Shown: positions 13,769 through 23,390 of the stretch, one piece after another
How positions within the stretch are numbered: position 1 is the first letter of the stretch
How the letters are laid out: every line of letters begins with the position of its first letter
NCBI GenBank assembly: GCA_026874595.1
Contig: CM049314.1
Span: 14,686,729-14,750,728 of the forward strand
Length of the DNA stretch: 64,000 nucleotides
Direction of reading: 5' to 3'
Origin: Sipunculus nudus
Taxonomy: Eukaryota; Annelida; Sipuncula; Golfingiida; Sipunculidae
Translations under genes and position numbers: made by a program
Notes under the pieces: generated by a model
Database searches by the model: none
What the model was told of the DNA's origin: nothing
The model's input: only the letters and a program-made list of their open reading frames with translations

Positions 13769-14201
13769 TATACACATACAAACACACATTCTCACCACAT
13801 ATTTGATACCCCGGTTAGACCTGCCAAGAGAGCCAGTGAGTGCCCGTCTGTCGGTTCGTCTTCCTGTAGGATATTTCTTTCAGCCTTCAATGCTTTTATA
13901 GGGAGCTTTTGCGTTGCCATGGTCACATATCCCCCATTTTGACTCAATTTTACTCAATATGGAGTCTTCAGAGTGAAGAAATAACAGAGCTTTATAACAG
14001 CCATATCTTTAAGAAATTACGCATGGACCAAAAGGTTTTGTTTTATCAAATATCAAATATCAACAGTTCTCCCAAAAGTATAACAAATTTCTGTATCATT
14101 TCGCCTCCTTCCTTGAAAGGATGGGACAAGATTAGGGTCAGTCAGTGGAGGTCGCTTTACAAGGTCTCTGTGGGATAAGCTCCCCCCCCCCCCCCCCCCG
14201 C

Positions 14202-14253
<52 letters not shown>

Positions 14254-14460
14254 CTCACCATAAGCCTGGTAGCCGACGCTTGCTGCCCCAGCGACCCCGG
14301 CCACGAGGGCCAGGGGGTGTCCCTCCTTTGGCTCATCTTCCTGCAGGATGTCCTTCACAGTTCTAAACAACTGGACAGCACCTGACGTCCCCGGAAACAT
14401 AATGGACACCGCCTGCTCTCCAAGGCGCCACCAGGTCCTCTCATCCACATTCTCCGCCAT
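9330..14460 (-). CDS. TMEM256-like (DUF423) membrane protein, gene A, four exons
   Basis: This is a predicted small multi-pass membrane protein of the TMEM256/DUF423 family; its molecular function is not established. The coding exons, read on the minus strand, are 14460-14259, 12394-12366, 11783-11703 and 9491-9330. They total 474 nt, or 157 aa plus TAA. All introns are GT-AG and phases match (1, 0, 0). The ATG at 14460 was chosen because its context is AAAAATGG and homology begins downstream of it; the open frame continues upstream to 14628. Predicted membrane segments lie at about residues 49-67, 87-104, 105-125 and 136-156. Family marks are N-H-F at 85-87, the RPKK turn (101-104), FSGSYYAHA in exon 4 and GW near the C-terminus. 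Compared with gene B, three residues (G-T-H) are missing at the end of exon 1, so the usual YGxHG motif is lost. Gene B lies upstream on the same strand as a likely tandem paralogue. Confidence 0.88.
10021..10340. repeat. Intronic repeat copy 1 (gene A intron 3)
   Basis: About 300 bp that is repeated, diverged, at 12493-12860. Shared phrases include GGGTTCTCAGGCACC, GAGCTCCAGCCGCTCGGAC and TTTGATAAGATTTCC. No terminal repeats or coding content were recognised. Confidence 0.75.
11703..11783 (-). CDS. Gene A coding exon 3
   Basis: 81 nt encoding 27 residues (EFDVNVHNHF... to ...LATRPKK). It has acceptor ATTTCAG and donor AAAAAA|GTAAGT, and phase 0 at both ends. It has exactly the same length and phase as exon 3 of gene B and carries the conserved HF at the start of membrane segment 2. 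Confidence 0.9.
12277..12312. repeat. Perfect 12-bp-stem hairpin in gene A intron 2
   Basis: TTCGGACGCTCG (12277-12288), a 12-nt loop, then CGAGCGTCCGAA (12301-12312). A third partial arm, CGAGCGTCTGA, follows at 12320-12330. On the transcribed strand it starts about 54 nt downstream of the micro-exon donor. Confidence 0.8.
12366..12394 (-). CDS. Gene A coding exon 2 (29-nt micro-exon)
   Basis: The exon has acceptor TTTCAG|AGTTG and donor CTCAAG|GTAAAA. It completes a split Glu codon and encodes LSQKDDYLK. Gene B has a 38-nt exon at the same place with the same phases, which supports its reality despite the tiny size. Confidence 0.85.
12493..12860. repeat. Intronic repeat copy 2 (gene A intron 1)
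   Basis: Same orientation and order of phrases as 10021-10340. It differs by a C14 run at 12526-12539 followed by (CA)n near its start. The two copies lie in introns 1 and 3 of gene A, flanking exons 2 and 3. Confidence 0.75.
13696..13768. repeat. (CT)n(CA)n compound microsatellite
   Basis: About 53 bp of CT followed by about 19 bp of CA. It lies about 26 bp downstream (minus strand) of the donor-like end of the exon-1 relic at 13796. Confidence 0.95.
13796..13920 (-). pseudogene. Partial duplicate of TMEM256-like exon 1
   Basis: The minus-strand frame from ATG at 13920 (context GTGACCATGG) runs 41 codons and contains ILQEDEPTDGHSLALLAGL. This matches ILQEDEPKEGHPLALVAGV of gene A exon 1. 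It ends at a donor-like ATGTG|GTGAGAATG; the nine bases GTGAGAATG are also those of gene B's exon-1 donor. About 14 nt are missing before the donor, so the exon ends in phase 2. Splicing to gene A exon 2 would then read TG+A, a stop. The N-terminal third is absent or unrelated. It sits inside intron 1 of gene A. It is probably a decayed duplicate, though a transcribed alternative first exon is possible. Confidence 0.72.
14182..14252. repeat. C18 tract plus (GA)n microsatellite at gene A exon-1 donor
   Basis: C18 (14182-14199) is followed by about 48 bp of AG/GA (14204-14252). The tract starts within 8 bases of the splice donor of gene A exon 1, so on the transcript the intron begins GTGAGACC and then (TC)n. 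Confidence 0.95.
14259..14460 (-). CDS. Gene A coding exon 1
   Basis: It encodes residues 1-67 plus one base. It has a soluble N-terminus with ILQEDEP at 38-44, then the first hydrophobic helix (ALVAGVAGAASVGY). The donor is TATG|GTGAGACC and the exon ends in phase 1. A long (TC)n tract begins directly after the donor, within intron 1. Confidence 0.88.
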
Positions 14461-15758
14461 TTTTTGTGTGATCAGGATCAGATATAAACCAAGTATACCC
14501 GGAATTGCAGGAGGCAGGTGGTCTTTCGAAATAAAATACCCGGCTTGTCCCTGATCGGTGGTCCTCAGTTGGACTTCAGCATCTTGCGCGTATACGTGTA
14601 TGTCATAATATTCGGACTTCGGCCTCACATCTACCTTATAGGAACCTCGGGGTTGTCACATACAAATGATAAGAGATAAACTTGTGTCTGGTTATCGCGA
14701 AGAGAAACATTATACAGGAATATAACATGACCAAAAGGCTAATTGGGAGTTGTACACTGGTTAATTTACTTTATCTTTAAATTAATAGTGATTATTTTCT
14801 GCGACGGGAGTAGCATTAAAAACATGATTTAGTAGCCTTTATTACTGGATCTACATTAGTCATGCCGAAAACTAATCTGTAGTGGATGTCCATAGCGTAA
14901 GAACGGTATTACTGTACACAATCGGTATTCTTTACATTAAGCGATGAATGCGGAATTAGTACTAAAGGAAACATGTAAATATACAAATAAAAGTGTAAAT
15001 CCTAGCTAAACGATAAACGCCGTCGTGAGATGCGACCATGATGCAGCGAGGCTTGACGATACATATGAATCCCCCCCCCCCCCCCCCACGGCGGCTGTTG
15101 TCAGAAAACTGATCAAACATTTTTATGGTAGGTAATGGTCACTTATAGGCTATAGTCATCGGTAAGGTTCATGCTGCCTCTCTGCTATCTCGGGTGTGTG
15201 TGTGTGTATGTGTGAAGGGGGGGGGGGGGGGGGGGGGGTTGTTCAAACAAAGAGCAAGTTATAAATCTGAACACTAGATGGCAACACCATCGAGTGAGCT
15301 GACGATCCATCATACCAGGAGGAAATGATCCGTCTGGGATGTTGAGACCGTGTCTGGTTTTCCTTGTGTGAATTCCTCTGCTTCATATCTGGTCTTTGTA
15401 CAAGTCTCTCAACATTTATTGTGCTCAACCAGGTCGTACTATGTATTTATTTGTTTGATTATGTCGGCTTTTTTAGCAAATTTAATAATGGATTTTGCTT
15501 AAATTTCGAGGGTTCAGGTAATTCCCTAAAGAACAGTTGGCCTGTATTTAATTTGGAGGCATTTGTTTATTACCACATTTATTTTTATTTAAATGATTAA
15601 ATTATTCTTTATCAATGTGATATATAGCCATTTGTTTATTCCAGTAAAGTGTTAGACCATCGTGAATTTGTGGTGTATAGGGGGCCGTTTTAGTCAGGAC
15701 AAATATGGAGTTCGTGAACGGTAACACGTGTTTCAAATAGGTTGTATTCGTATATTTC
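14461..15758. other. Upstream flank of gene A; homopolymer tracts
   Basis: It holds the putative 5' flank of gene A (open frame in phase up to 14628), a C17 run at 15071-15087 and a G22 run at 15217-15238 after a (GT)n. No promoter motif was identified with confidence. Confidence 0.4.
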
Positions 15759-15872
15759 ATGGGCTTACGTAGCCCAAATCAAAGGTTTTATCAGGAACAT
15801 TGTAAAATCCCTGACCTGCTTACCCAAAATGTCGGCAAGGGGTATTATGCTGGTCTCGGACTGCTTCCTAAA
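15759..15872 (+). CDS. Unidentified candidate coding exon
   Basis: ATG at 15759 opens 38 codons (starts MGLRSPNQRFYQEH, ends GYYAGLGLLPK) that stop exactly at a consensus donor, CCTAAA|GTAAGT. Residue content looks protein-like compared with the AT-rich surroundings. An acceptor-like TTTCAAATAG lies just upstream (to 15740), so it could also be an internal exon. I do not recognise the family, and no matching downstream exon was found; the frame near 16560-16660 belongs to repeat sequence. It is on the strand opposite to the TMEM256-like genes. Confidence 0.35.
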
Positions 15873-16089
15873 GTAAGTGCTTTAATATTCAGTTTTATGA
15901 AGATTCCATTTGTTAAACACGTACCGTAAGTTTATTTATGGAAAAATTTAAACTTCTGATATTTTACAATTAGTTGCTATATCAACTGTCCGACGGTTAA
16001 GTACCAGGTATTGCTCTTAAACATCTCTGAAGGCTGGATAGGAATACAACAAAAGCATAAGAAGACGGTATTACACGTAAATTGTATGT

Positions 16090-16330
16090 TTTTTTTTACC
16101 TTTGACCTTGTGAAATATGCACAGATTTTGCAGGCAATTGAACAAAGGGAGTTACTTTAATGGTTTAACATTCATAATGAATATCAGGAAAAACCCCATA
16201 AAATTCCGAGGTAACACAGCAATACCACTAAAAAGTCTGGTGACCCCTGACCTCATTAAATATGCATGCATTTTGCCGGGAATTGAACTAAAACTGGATG
16301 TTCCATTTATGTATTATTTCTGTTGAGCTT
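16090..16330. repeat. Two units of a dispersed tandem repeat with DR1-like sites
   Basis: Two units about 140 bp apart share the order TGACC..TGACCT..AAATATGCA..ATTTTG.. GAATTGAAC. The second has TGACCCCTGACCT at 16241-16253. The same family forms an array at 34.08-34.76 kb. Confidence 0.6.
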
Positions 16331-16559
16331 CATGAAAGCCATTGCATTAAATGTTAAAGGGGTCCAGTCCCCTATTAAGCATGTTGAAATATCACAAAAA
16401 ATATCTTCTTCCCTTAAAAATATTTTTGTACCTGCCAAACCATTGCCCTGAAACCGTTTGCTTACTCCTGATCAGATACCGTGAAACAATAAGATTATGG
16501 CCAGTTTATCCAGCTGTTTTCAAATTGCTTTGTTTTCAAAGGGTATTTATTTATTTATT

Positions 16560-16688
16560 TTTAGATCGACATTATCCGTGGGCAGATATGACAGCCCAGT
16601 GGAAAGGACCTCGATCAACTGCCACCCTCACATTCCATCAATACATTCACTGGACTTGATATTGTCGAATAAAAGAGGTTATACTGTA
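16560..16688 (-). mobile_element. Possible pogo/Tigger-like terminal fragment
   Basis: On the minus strand a TA precedes CAGTATAACCTCTTTTATTCGA (ends at about 16686), which resembles pogo/Tigger-type termini. The opposite terminus was not found. The apparent frame through it is rejected as a gene. Confidence 0.3.
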
Positions 16689-16689
16689 T

Positions 16690-17845
16690 TTGGCGAACCT
16701 GGAGTATCGTGTTGATTTCAATTGATATATCCTTACTCTATGCTTATATTAGACTCACTAGAAGAAGTGTATAATTGTATAAAATGCAGCCTAGACCATG
16801 GCAATTATTGTACTGTTTATTTCAAACATATAGCATGGAAAAATCATATAAAAAAGCATTTTTATTATTATTAAAATAATATATTATTAAAATATAATGT
16901 ATCATCAAAATACTAATACATTGATCAAACACTCCTTGTCTAATTTCAATGGTTTGGCGAAGCATACACATTTATGATCACATACTTTTTCCATATATAG
17001 AAACCCTTTCATGAATATATTATCAAATATGAGCATATTTCCTGACCTCCCATTCTACAAGACTTGCCATTACAGTAAACCGAAATGATGACTTCCCTCA
17101 CACAATGTGTTTCATCTAGTAACCTCCACCAAAGAGCGGGTTTATTTATTTATTTTTTTTTGCCGGCGTTGGTTTCTTTTTCTGCCCGTTTTTCTGTTAG
17201 ACTCAAAAAGTCATTAAAGGATTTTGAGGAAATTTTCAGGATGGCTCCGTAATGATAAAGGGAACGATTGATTAAATTGTGGGTAATCCGGATCACTATC
17301 TGGATTAAGGAATTATTTAAGGAAAAGTGCTGCATTTCTGACAATGTCATATAGGGTTTATAAGTTGCATTGGCGGAGGTTTACGCTCTCTGAGTGCAAA
17401 TATTCTAGTTTATAAATGTAAAGGAACGCGGTACCTCCTAGAGGCACATGCAAGAAGCAAATCATAGGTGCGGAAGGAAAACCAAGTTGGCTGACGTAAT
17501 ATCAAGATCCCGGGAAATAAAGTACGCCTTTACCATATTTTTCCCCGTTGGTTATATAACATAATGTGAAACAGCTACTTGTAAGAAATATAAAGGTTAA
17601 CAGGAAATCTAAATGCTCATTGTAATAATCTTCTTTGTTAAAAAGCAACACTCCTGTGCTGTTGGAGAGATATATATATATATATATATATATAGTCCTC
17701 TATTTGGATGACAAGCGTACATGCACAAATTAAAGTACCGACGCAGCGCAGTATGAGACGACCATTCTCGTGTATATATAATATAATGATATAGTACAGA
17801 TTTGGCTTGAAAATACAACAGACCGCGCCAGTTAAAACAATCGAG
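16690..17845. other. AT-rich non-coding DNA
   Basis: No gene was recognised. It contains a (TA)n tract at about 17670-17694, just 3' of the exon-4 relic (minus strand). Confidence 0.45.
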
Positions 17846-18007
17846 TTAAAATCCAAGAGCCATCAATACCCAGCCAATAAAGATAACAAGTGCGCAAAGA
17901 TGTCCAAGGAGTGGTGTGTATTGCTCAACTTCGCGTACTTTCAAGTACAGGAGGGCACAGTAGATTCCAGAAAACACCACGGTACCAGCCAGTATAACTT
18001 AAGTTGC
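17846..18007 (-). pseudogene. TMEM256-like exon 4 relic with early stop
   Basis: After an acceptor-like CATTAACAG the minus strand reads 54 codons, the same length as gene A exon 4. Codon 3 is TAA. The remaining 50 codons are open to the terminal TAA at 17848-17846 and clearly match the family: AGTVVFSGIYCALLY aligns with the [15 protein letters not shown] helix, and FIGWVLMALGF with the last helix. A later AG (17999-17998) would avoid the stop but would need a phase-1 junction, which exon 3 of genes A and B does not provide. I found no matching exons 1-3 between here and gene B. It is best read as a third paralogue that has lost its other exons. Confidence 0.8.
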
Positions 18008-18044
18008 CTGTTAATGAAGAGGATTCTTATTTATAAATGATACT

Positions 18045-18078
<34 letters not shown>

Positions 18079-18229
18079 TGAGGAAACATAAATATGTACT
18101 TCAATTTAAGCAAAGTTACCAATCGACAGCCAGCTTGTTTTGCTATCGGTTAAACTAGCATTGGATGAAAATGAAAACAAAATATTAAATACATTTTTTA
18201 TATTCAGATAAATGAAAAAAAAAGTCAAA

Positions 18230-19400
18230 CTAGAATACGGGTAGTCGACAAGCGACTACGTGTATCCGCCTAAATCAGAGTGGAACGGGTGAAGTGAGGC
18301 ATGGATTGAGTGGCAAGGGGAAATAGAGTGAAGTGTTGCATATTAGCATGGATGTCTGCAGCCAAATTGTGTCTGTAGGTTGCGCCACCTACGACAAAAT
18401 CCAGAAAGCCGTCCAAGTTGTATACATATGCAAAATTTAAGGCAGATGAGTCAAACCACTACATGTATATGAGTGATTTTAGCCCCTGGCAGACAAACAG
18501 ATGGACGCTGTGCGAAAATGGTTGCAGGTGGTGCCACCAGTTTTGCGTATGATAAAGAGCTATGTGAGAACTATACACATGCAAAACTTTGGCCCAATCG
18601 GTCAAACGGTTCCCATGATATGAGCTTGGATGTCTGCTGCATAAAATGGAATGCAGGAGACGCCACCTGTTATAAAATCAAGAGAGCTGTCGGGGATGTA
18701 TAGACCTGCAAAATTTTAGGCAGATATGTCAAACTACTGCCGAGATATGAGTGATTTTATCCCACGGCAGACAAACAGACGGTAGCTGTGCAAAATAGCT
18801 GCAGGTGGCGCCACCAGTTTTGCTAATGATGAAGAGCTATGTGAGATCTATACACATGCAAAATTTTGGCCCAATCGGTCAAACGGTTCCCGAGATATGA
18901 GCTTGGATGTCTGCAGCGTAAACGTGAATGTAGGTGGCGCCACCTGTCATAAAATCACAAAAGCTATCAAGGATGTATACGCATGCCAAATTTCAAGTGA
19001 ATTAGTCAAATCACTGCAGAGATATGAGTGATTTTAACCCAAGGCACACGAACAGATGGACACTGTGCAAACATGGTTGCAGGTGGCGCCACCATTCTTT
19101 GTGTATGTTATAAAGCTCTCCAAGGGCTACATTTGTGCAAAAAAAATTTCCTGATCAGTCAAACGGTTCCCGAGATATGTGGGTTTATGTGTGGAAACAG
19201 ACGCACAAACGGACGCAGAGCGCAGAGGAAAGGTCAGAGGTCAAAACAAAATCGGGGCGCAGCAGTTCACATGTGACCCGAACATAATCCCGGGTTTCTT
19301 AAAATTCCTCCCAGCGGTTACGGAGGAGTTCTCCGGACACCTACGCGGCGGCGGCGGCGGCGGCGGTGCGCTGAAAACATAGTATCCGCAAAACTCTGTT
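18230..19400 (-). mobile_element. Non-autonomous Helitron/HINE-like element, copy B
   Basis: The minus-strand 3' end is a perfect hairpin GTAGTCG-CTTGT-CGACTAC (18241-18259), then CCGTATT, CTAG (18230-18233) and T. Six palindrome-centred monomers lie near 18378, 18526, 18655, 18804, 18933 and 19082 (the last three perfect), at alternating 148/130 bp. The other end (19380-19400) matches copy A. GCGGATAC occurs near both ends. A CGG-type trinucleotide tract lies at about 19346-19369. There is no transposase frame. Confidence 0.75.
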
Positions 19401-20457
19401 GTTATTGTTTTCACTGTATCTCCTTAATTGTAATGCTGTTTTCACTCCGATATGCAAAAACTTTCCTTGAAAAAGTAATTCAAGGCGTAATCCAGAAGAT
19501 GCAATGTTGTGTAATGTAGCTTATTTAAAGAAATATTTTCTGTTAAATGATTTTAACAAATATAATTGAACCCATCAGTATGCTTAAATTTATAAAATAT
19601 GAAGCACATTATGGATAAATAAAGACACAATTAAAAATTGTGAAATCTAAATCAAGTATTATTTTTAGATATTTATTGTTTTGCAGATTTAAAAGATTTA
19701 TTTTTGTGGTAAATAATAAATAAACATTTGTATGCATGATGTGGTGTTATCTGACAAGATTGAGATTTATGATGATGCAATTCAGAATTATGAATCAACT
19801 TTTATATTCAGATATGTATGTTATATTGGAAATGTATAGAAATATAAACTTAAATTAAAAAAAAAATGATGTGATAAAAAAATGAGGATTTAATACAAAC
19901 ATTTGTTCATTATTTTCCTGCCTCAGCAGAATTTGAGATCAGGCTTTGTTTACCCTGTTTTATGTTGTTAATTAGTTATATTTCAACTGTATACATTTCA
20001 TTAAAAAAATACGTATATATTTAATAATATATTTTATACAAAAAAAAGATTCAATTGAACAAATGTGTAAACTACTGAAATGTCAACAGTTAATCAAAAA
20101 GCCAACTAATGATCATGGTAATAGTACAGATCATTTGTTCACAAACTGCTCAAATGCTTCAGTTCCAACATTAGGAAACACATGGTCAGGTCACAAAATA
20201 TTATTTGCAACAATTTCTTGCTCATCAATACAAACCAATCATATAAACCAACCATGGCCTTTATTACCTCTTCCTCTCACACTTTATCTCAATTTGATAT
20301 TATTTTAGATTTTTACCTTCAAGGTCAACTTCAGCTGAGCACAGTGACCCATGGGTCCCTTGTTTCATAATCGTTTTCATTGTTGTATTTTTGCATAATC
20401 GATTACCAATGATTATGTTTGCACATAAAAAAGAAGCAGAATAAAAAATATATAATA
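19401..20457. other. AT-rich spacer between Helitron copies
   Basis: No gene was recognised. Near its end, 20330-20368, is a reverse-oriented repeat terminus with the palindrome GACCCATGGGTC (20346-20357), also found at 24928. Confidence 0.45.
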
Positions 20458-21279
20458 CTAGAAATCGGACAGTCGACAAGCGACTACGTGTATCCGCCAA
20501 ATCACAGAGGCATGGTTTAAGTAGGCATTGAATGTTCCTGACATGATATGACTCCAAATTTGTGGCATCAATGATGGCAATTAGCTCCTCATATATGTGC
20601 CATTATCGCCAAAAACAGATCTACAGATGGATGTAATATTCAATATTTCAGGCCAATACGGCAAACCACTCCTGAGGAAAGGGCATCAATGTATTGTACG
20701 AAAACGGGAAGGTAGGTAGCGCCACCTGTCTGGTCTACGAGTAAACTTTCCGAGATTGATGGCCAAATTTCAAACCAGTACATTGAACCGATCATGAGAT
20801 AGGAGCAGTTTTCATCCAAAGCAAACACAAAAATAGATTGCAGATAGCGCCACCACTCTTACGTATTATAAGATGGAGGTATCCAAGATCTATGAACATG
20901 CACAATTTCAGCCCAATACAGTGAACCAATCACTAAGACGAACAATGGGAAACGCATGTATAGACGCCATGCAAAAATTATCGGAGGTGGCGCCACCAGT
21001 CTTAAGTAGGAGATAGTAGGATCCAATATCTATAGACATGCACCATTTCAACTCAATATATTGAACCACTCCTGAGGTATTGGCTGTCATCACTGAGACA
21101 CCTAGATTCAAACTGTGCAAAAAGGATTGCAGGTGGCGCACAAGTCTTTGTAACGCACAACTTCATAGGTGAGCGAATAACTATGAAAGTTCAGTCCAAG
21201 GGTCTCAGATGAGTTCTCCGGAAACGAACGCGGCGGCGGCAGAACCCACGTCAAAACAAAGTATCCGCGAAACTCTGTT
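20458..21279 (-). mobile_element. Non-autonomous Helitron/HINE-like element, copy C
   Basis: It has the same organisation as copies A and B: CTAG (20458-20461) followed by T on the minus strand, and a hairpin with AGTCG/CGACT core (20471-20485; outer pairs degraded). Palindrome-centred monomers lie near 20713, 20844, 20986 (perfect) and 21132. The shared end GTATCCGCGAAACTCTGTT stops at about 21279. It is the most diverged copy, about 1.06 kb from copy B and on the same strand. Confidence 0.68.
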
Positions 21280-22197
21280 TTGGAGGTTACAATTATTAAG
21301 AAATAAAAACATTCAAATCGTGTCAAAGAAAAAAAAAGGAAAGATAGGGAACCAAGTAGTGAATAGCATAAAAACTTAAACTTGTGCATCGCATAGTACC
21401 TTGACCTTGACCTTTACCTTTCAGCATGATTTACGGGTCAGACTGAATTTGCTCAATATCAAGGTATAATTCTAAACAACAACATTCACAGTAATATACA
21501 AAGTAAATATTAAAAAATTATGTATTAATGATCGACTATTGGTCTTTTTTTCTTTCAATCATGTGTAATGATAATAATAATAAAAATAAAAATAATAATA
21601 ATGATGATAATAATAATAATTTATTTTGAAACGCGTAAAATCCACGATGATGTGCTTTTAAACGGTATTACAAGCAAGCAGTTGCATAGAAAATGAATGA
21701 CTATGAAAAAAATATTAAATAAAATACAGATGGAAGACTTATTTTTAAATGGTACTTAGGCTAGATATTAAAATGCAAATAATCAAGTATTATACTATAA
21801 TGTGACATCAAACCTATAAAATTAGTTAAAATCAAGCTATTATTGTATAAATAATTTCCATCACTAAAGGATTCTCTCATTTAAATTATACCCGTCTGCC
21901 ATTTACCTTGGGAAATTCCTTCTCCCTCATATCTGAAACAACCGTCTTACTATAATCAGATATAAATCCAATATATATGATATAAATCCTATTCAAAAAG
22001 ACATGTCTACATGTAATATCATTCCATATTTGTAGGGAGTGTCGAACACATTCATTATCTATGATGAAAATAGTTTTAATTATAGGCTGACATCTTGAAT
22101 ATATACACACACACATATATATATATATAATATGAATGTGTGGAGGTCCCAATTCATTTAACTGAAGCACACACAAACACACACACACACACACACC

Positions 22198-22231
<34 letters not shown>

Positions 22232-22570
22232 TATATATAAATATATATATATATATACATGTATAAAAACGCACCTCCTCATTTCCTTACAACACGCCGG
22301 AACCGGGGGGGGGGGGTATATTAATCCTCAGCTCGTTTATTTCAAGTTTATTTCTGATGTCACCTACGTAAGGTTTGTCACATAGGACACACAGCAGACC
22401 ATATACATGATGCACTCTGTTGTTTAAAACAACAACCAGACAACAAGTGACCTATGGATCATGACGCTCAGCAGACAAAAGGAATAGAATCATCTGCATG
22501 CCAACTTTTGTAGGTAATATTCCTATTCAACTGTAGCAATTAAAGTTCTTCAAAATCAACAAGAAGAAAT
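21280..22570. other. AT-rich DNA with microsatellites
   Basis: It includes (ATA/ATG)n at about 21570-21620, compound (CA)n(CT)n(CA)n(TA)n at 22165-22260 and G12 at 22305-22316. The translated frames across the microsatellites are artefacts. No gene was seen. Confidence 0.5.
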
Positions 22571-23390
22571 GTTTCATGATAATATGTCCAGCCATTCGTG
22601 AATCCCTGCATAATACAATGGAACTTTTTAGGGCAAGCAGATACAATTTGTGCCCATCTGATTTTCAGTGTGCTAAAAAAATCATGTTTTTGGCCCATTT
22701 ATCACAGAATATAGGTCACAATGACCTAATTTCAGGTTTCCACGCAGATTTACCCAGGACCTGCCTGAATGTCATGTTAGAAGATAGTATGCCAAATGGG
22801 TACAATTTGTGCCCCGTCTTACTGACTGGGTGTTCAAAATCATGTTTTAGGCAGCCTGTTGTTTGCAAAATGGTCAACATGGTCTAATTTCAGGTTTCCA
22901 AGGAGATTTGCATAGGCCCTCTCTGGATGTATAGTTAGAAGTTTCTAGGCCAAACGGTTACGATTTGTTCCCTGTCAACGGGTGGACCGTTTCATCTTAA
23001 GTTCTCAAAAATAGAGAAAAAATGCGTAAAAACAGGGGAAAAAATACAGGTGGCGCCACCGGTCTTCAGGAAAGGATGAGACACTCCATGACCAATATGC
23101 ATGGACATAATCATGGCAATCAATGCATAAGTTATTCAGATACTGGAGCTTTTGTATCAAATTATTCAGGGGGGGAGGGGGTACTTTCGGAACCCATAGC
23201 TCGGAGGATATAGGTCAGTGACCTAATTTCAGGTTTCTAAGGCGATTCTTTATGGACCTCCATGGATTTTCAATTATAAGTTTCTAGGTCCAGCGGTTAC
23301 GATTTGTGCCCTGTTAACGGACTGACAGACAGACGGACGGACGGACCGATGGACGACGGGTGTGCCTGAAACCCGGTTGGAGATAAAAAT
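22571..23390. repeat. Dispersed repeat block with one perfect GGTGGCGCCACC
   Basis: The phrases 'CCTAATTTCAGGTTTCCAAGGAGA' and 'TTCTAGGCCAAACGGTTACG' recur in units near 22715, 22890 and 23215. The same family fills 33.58-35.2 kb. The palindrome is at 23049-23060. The block ends in GACAGACAGACGGACGGACGG near 23325-23345. Confidence 0.6.

Noticed and set aside
14053-14628. 191-codon minus-strand frame as a single-exon gene
   Set aside because: Only 14460-14259 is coding by homology. After the donor, the frame reads through (TC)n and poly-G intron sequence, and the part upstream of 14460 has no family match.
16497-16715. Open frames that might be the next exon after 15759-15872
   Set aside because: The acceptor phase does not match, and the sequence includes a pogo/Tigger-like terminus.
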